This document shows positions 60,463 through 64,000 of a stretch of DNA of 64,000 bases, in pieces. The number at the start of each line of letters is the position of its first letter. Position 1 is the stretch's first letter. The notes under the pieces are model-generated. The model was given only the letters and a program-made list of their open reading frames with translations. It had not been told where the DNA came from and searched no databases. The position numbers and the translations under genes are program-made. Source of the DNA: Strongylocentrotus droebachiensis (taxonomy: Eukaryota; Echinodermata; Echinoidea; Camarodonta; Strongylocentrotidae); NCBI GenBank assembly GCA_035222895.1, contig JAVYIG010002725.1:167041-231040 (forward strand). The letters are read 5' to 3'.

Positions 60463-62156
60463 CCCAATCGATGGCCTATTAATTTCTTTTCCTCCACCGT
60501 GTAAAATTGGTGCCGCCCCAACGCTCCATACCGATAGGTCTACCCCCTCTTAATGTCATACCCACGCCACCCCACTGTACCTGAGCATACATTGTCTACC
60601 ATGCAGTTGATCGATATGAAAAAATCATTATATTGAGCCTATAACATCGCAAGAAATATTTACAGTCACGGATATGACGCAATTGTGATATTTCTCATCA
60701 GGAGTTTCGATTCATTTGCGATACATGCACGTACTCACACTGCAATTAATTATTGTAAAAAAAATCGGGTATATAGAAACTTCTTGAACTGTTTCGATGA
60801 AGATTTAGTGACCACTTGACACTAAACCACAGTCACTTCGCTAAATCGATTCAAAACCAACCTCAAAGCGACCTAACTACATGTATATTTTTATTGCATA
60901 TAAATTCCTGGCTATTCGGGTGGTTTATTAATGTGCTTTTTTTTTTTGCTGTTGTTGTTGTGTTTTTTTAAATAAGTTGTAATAATAATAACTTAGAAAT
61001 AAACTTGTCAGAGAAATTATAAGAAGATTGGAAAGTAAATCAAACATAAATATGACCAGAATACTTGTACCAAAATAATTGTTAGGTGTTATTTGAGAAA
61101 AGAAGAAGAAATTTTGATTTGTAGTATTGTATCTTTGAATGTAACCATGTATATATAATCAATAAATCCTCTGATGAGGCAAATACAAAATTTAAAAATA
61201 AACTTGTCACAAGTTCGTACTAAATTACATAGTCAGACAATCACACATTGCCATATAATATGATTCAGAATACACACCTGTATCATATTTGGGATAAATA
61301 GTATTGTTTTATTGTTTATATAGGCCTAAGTAATATTTTCAGTTCCTGTTGTTGTTTTTTAGAGTAGAGATAAAGGTTATTAAAGAGAGAAAAGTTTCAG
61401 GAAACTTCAACCATGAAAACAATTAACTAATCCTATAGAAAACAGAGAAGCACACTCATCTGGTGCAGATTTGAACGAGATCGGACGAAAGATAAGAAAG
61501 TTATGAATTTTTATCATACCCTTTTACTAACTGATAAACCATGGTTTACGGAATGAATGGCAATTTCATATATTATTACGTTGTATTTTTGTAATATGTT
61601 GTTAAACCTTATATACATGTTTAAGCCTATATTTTTTCAACGAGGCCCAAAACTTTTTTAATTCGATAAAAGTTAAAAGTAAAACATTTAAGTAATTACA
61701 CTATGATGCCACCGCCCGGAGGACTTTCCGATTTAATGTGTTCCCACAAACAAACCATGCACAAATTAATTAAAATGGGTATTCTCTTCTAGCCTAAATG
61801 TAATATTTTATCCGTAATATATTTTGAGTAGTGCTGTCCCAAATTAGTCTCAATCCAGTGACAGAATTGCCAATTTGAGTTTCGCATAATGTAGTTTTAA
61901 TGATGTTTTGTTTCGCTCATTCATAACTCTCTTATTATTGGTCCGTTTTATTTCCGTTTCTCTGATTTTTCTGCTTTCATACAATCGAACATAATTACAA
62001 AGGTGGGTTTTCCCTTTCGTTAAGGCTTGTCCAGATATATCCTGGCGCAGTAAACCGCCCCCCCCCCAAAAAAAAAAAAAAAACTGTCACGGGAAATGAA
62101 TGGCAACTGAGCGCAACAAAGGGCTTGTGAGTGTTCACTGAGCTCTGTGTTATAAG
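60463..62156. other. intergenic stretch, no gene recognised
   Basis: AT-rich sequence without domains or RT motifs. GTGCAGATTTGAACGAGATC near 61463 has the look of a dispersed repeat, but no second copy is in the window. A C run followed by an A run at 62057-62083 resembles a MITE edge. Confidence 0.45.
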
Positions 62157-62336
62157 CAGGCACGTAGCCCCCCCCCCCCCCGGGGGGGGGGGGGCACGGG
62201 GGGGGGGGGAGGGCACCGGGGGGGGGGGGCAAAATGTCCAAGATCGGTTGAACCCCTCCTCAGGACGTCGATCAATTACATGTATGGGACTCCCCCCCCC
62301 CCCCCCCCCCAACATCAAACTCATGCTACGGCCCTG
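62157..62336. mobile_element. 180-bp hAT-type MITE with 8-bp duplication
   Basis: Starts CAGGCACGTAGCC and ends GCTACGGCCCTG. A perfect GTTATAAG flanks both sides (62149-62156 and 62337-62344). The interior includes a C run directly followed by a G run (62167-62195) that can pair with itself, then more G runs and a long C run. Confidence 0.9.
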
Positions 62337-62466
62337 GTTATAAGCCACAACAATGTGAAACGTACATCATATTTAAATAAATGCTGCGGTATTGCCGCCT
62401 CCTGTCTTAACGAGGCTGTCTCGGCATCGTCGAGTCGGTCTGAACGGGTCACGGCAATGTACTACA

Positions 62467-62818
62467 CAGGCGCGTACGGGGGGGGGGGGGGTGGGGTTAA
62501 CCCCACTTCATATTTTTAATATTTGTATTTTGGAGCAAACCCCCCCCCCTTTGTTATTTTTGTGATATAAAACAAAAATTATGCCAATGACTGACCTAAA
62601 ACAGATGACCTTACCCCCCCCCCCCCCCCCAAACTGAACTTCGCTTCCGATTTATTCTAAACTCATCAAAAACATCATGTCTGGACCAAAAAAACAAATT
62701 AAAAAATCTCTTACCCCCGCTTATTCAGCGGCTGGCTGAATCGTTGCGAAATTTTCGGCCCGATTTAAAAAAATGTTAACCCCCCCCCCCCCTTGAAAAA
62801 ATCCCGCGTACGCCACTG
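62467..62818. mobile_element. 352-bp hAT-type MITE with 8-bp duplication
   Basis: Starts CAGGCGCGTACGGG and ends CCCGCGTACGCCACTG. The flanks are GTACTACA (62459-62466) and GTACTATA (62819-62826), an 8-bp duplication with one change. The interior carries G and C runs and no gene. It is a second member of this class within 130 bp of the first. Confidence 0.9.
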
Positions 62819-62826
62819 GTACTATA

Positions 62827-63535
62827 ATTATGTAGACAAATTTAGACGGGCCTCCTTTATTTGGCGGTATTTCGCTTGTCGCTTGCATTGGCTAAGAACA
62901 ACAGGTCGAAATGCATGGCTGGTAATTGGTCATCTGTGCGTAGTGGTAAAGTGTTTGAACTTAATCACTGGAATAACCCTGGACAAAAATTCTCTTGACC
63001 GAGACAATCTCCGAGTAACACTGTTCGAAGTCGCTCGGTCAACGGAAGATCGATTGATCGACCTTTTCTTATTTTGCAGTGATTGTGAAATCCATAATCG
63101 GATGTTCATGTAATCCCTGTTGTGGCGTTTGCTCCATAGGCCTGGACAGCACAAGTGCGTTTAGCCAGCGCGAACTAACTTATTTTTGTTTTCTGTGGGT
63201 TCTTCGAAGGATATGTTTACAAAGAGGATTTGGACCACGGGGTTTTGTTGTTTATTTCAAGCCCTACATAGTTCGAAAGGAATTTGGCTATATGGAGATG
63301 ACGAATATATCTCTTACCTGTATATGCTTGGTTAGGTAAATGGATGGATATAGCTTCTGATTAACTGAGGGCCTATACTGTGTTATACATACTGCAAGTA
63401 AGTATATTGATACTTTATCGACGAATATACGTTATTTTTATATAAAATATTGTCCTTAAATGGTATATATATATATATATTACAGAGTATTATGTTTTTA
63501 CACTATCTGCACGATAATAAAAACAACTACTATGA
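62827..63535. other. no gene recognised
   Basis: Frames on both strands lack known domains. A 9-base inverted pair, TTGACCGAG (62995) and CTCGGTCAA (63034), encloses a hairpin. TA-rich microsatellite at 63463-63480. Confidence 0.5.
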
Positions 63536-63539
63536 CTGA

Positions 63540-63563
63540 TGTTGCCACTACTACTTGTACTTA

Positions 63564-63632
<69 letters not shown>

Positions 63633-63668
63633 GGCAACAACAATAACAACAACAACAACAACAATATG
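63540..63668. repeat. ACT then ACA trinucleotide microsatellite
   Basis: An ACT run with one AAT interruption (about 63560-63630) is followed by ACAACA repeats. The poly-Thr frame across it is a by-product. Confidence 0.95.
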
Positions 63669-64000
63669 TTACAGATACACTTATGCATATTCATGCTTCA
63701 TTTTCAGCTTCATCGAACCTTTTCATTCATATCAGGTAGATCGTATCTTCTAGCTCCTATCCGGTATTCTACCTGAGTAGAGTAAATACAGACGGAAGTA
63801 CAAGTTGAAATAAAATTTAAAAAACATCACCTATTAATGAAAATAATCTGAAATTTGGAACCGATTTGGGTAAACACTAAACAGAGGAAGGTATACTCGT
63901 CTGCCTCGAGAACTAATCACAATTATTGCCAGAGCTTACTCTGAAAGTTGTGAGTAGATTTAAATTTGTAAGTGGAATCACTATTATATTACGTAAAACC
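63669..64000. other. no feature recognised
   Basis: Ordinary AT-rich sequence to the end of the window. Confidence 0.5.

Noticed and set aside
62920-63045. tRNA-like A-box (TAGTGGTAAAG) and B-box (GTTCGAAGTC) words
   Set aside because: No cloverleaf can be formed with correct arm spacing; at most a decayed tRNA-derived SINE, and no tail or second copy was seen.

Overview
This window is eukaryotic, repeat-dominated DNA. The evidence is spliced exons with GT-AG borders, many terminal-inverted-repeat (TIR) elements, LINE and Ty3/gypsy reverse-transcriptase remnants, long C/G homopolymers, minisatellites and trinucleotide tracts, and no operon-like coding. The frequent ACATGTA and TAGGCCTA words, the C-run-bearing MITEs ending in CAGNGGCGGATC, and a short WSCD-type sulfotransferase fit a marine invertebrate deuterostome. 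An echinoderm such as a sea urchin is my best guess, but this is inference from style and not a species identification. There are no prokaryotic systems and no CRISPR array.

Only one convincing protein-coding gene was found. It is a four-exon, plus-strand WSCD-like (sialate O-sulfotransferase-like) sulfotransferase at 31188-43568. Its three introns are all phase 1, and the joined frame encodes 312 residues. Its introns carry many insertions: a degraded LINE tail and an old copy of the 48-59 kb repeat family in intron 1, a 3.99-kb Ginger-like transposon in intron 2, and fold-back elements plus a 700-bp ACT-rich tract in intron 3.

Layout. 1-10 kb: degenerate minisatellite, a 15-bp-unit minisatellite attached to a MITE end, a pure polypyrimidine tract, a 1.79-kb fold-back element (4612-6396), and a direct duplication interrupted by a TTAA-flanked MITE. 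10.0-23.1 kb: a 13-kb tandem array of about 1.77-kb long units followed by about 0.99-kb short units; the long units carry a MITE that contains a broken C2H2 zinc-finger fragment. 23.1-24.7 kb: hairpin-forming tandem repeats, then an inverted relative of the 2-kb minisatellite inside another MITE. 24.8-28.1 kb: near-perfect fold-back, LINE pseudogene, gypsy RT fragment and a hAT-type MITE with an 8-bp target duplication. 28.1-31.2 kb: nothing recognised. 31.2-43.6 kb: the sulfotransferase gene. 43.7-48 kb: LINE scrap, MITE and G-rich repeats. 48.3-59.6 kb: a tandem repeat block (units about 1.83-1.98 kb), its last unit split by a 3.79-kb TIR element that itself holds a nested 1.78-kb TIR element. 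59.8-64 kb: LINE tail, two hAT-type MITEs with 8-bp target duplications, and microsatellites.

Most open reading frames in the window are by-products of stop-free repeats and were not annotated as genes. The strongest novelty candidates are the two-length tandem array with its captured zinc finger, the Ginger-like element with about 1-kb TIRs, the TIR element dated by its paralogous empty sites, and the minisatellite that appears to have grown out of a MITE.
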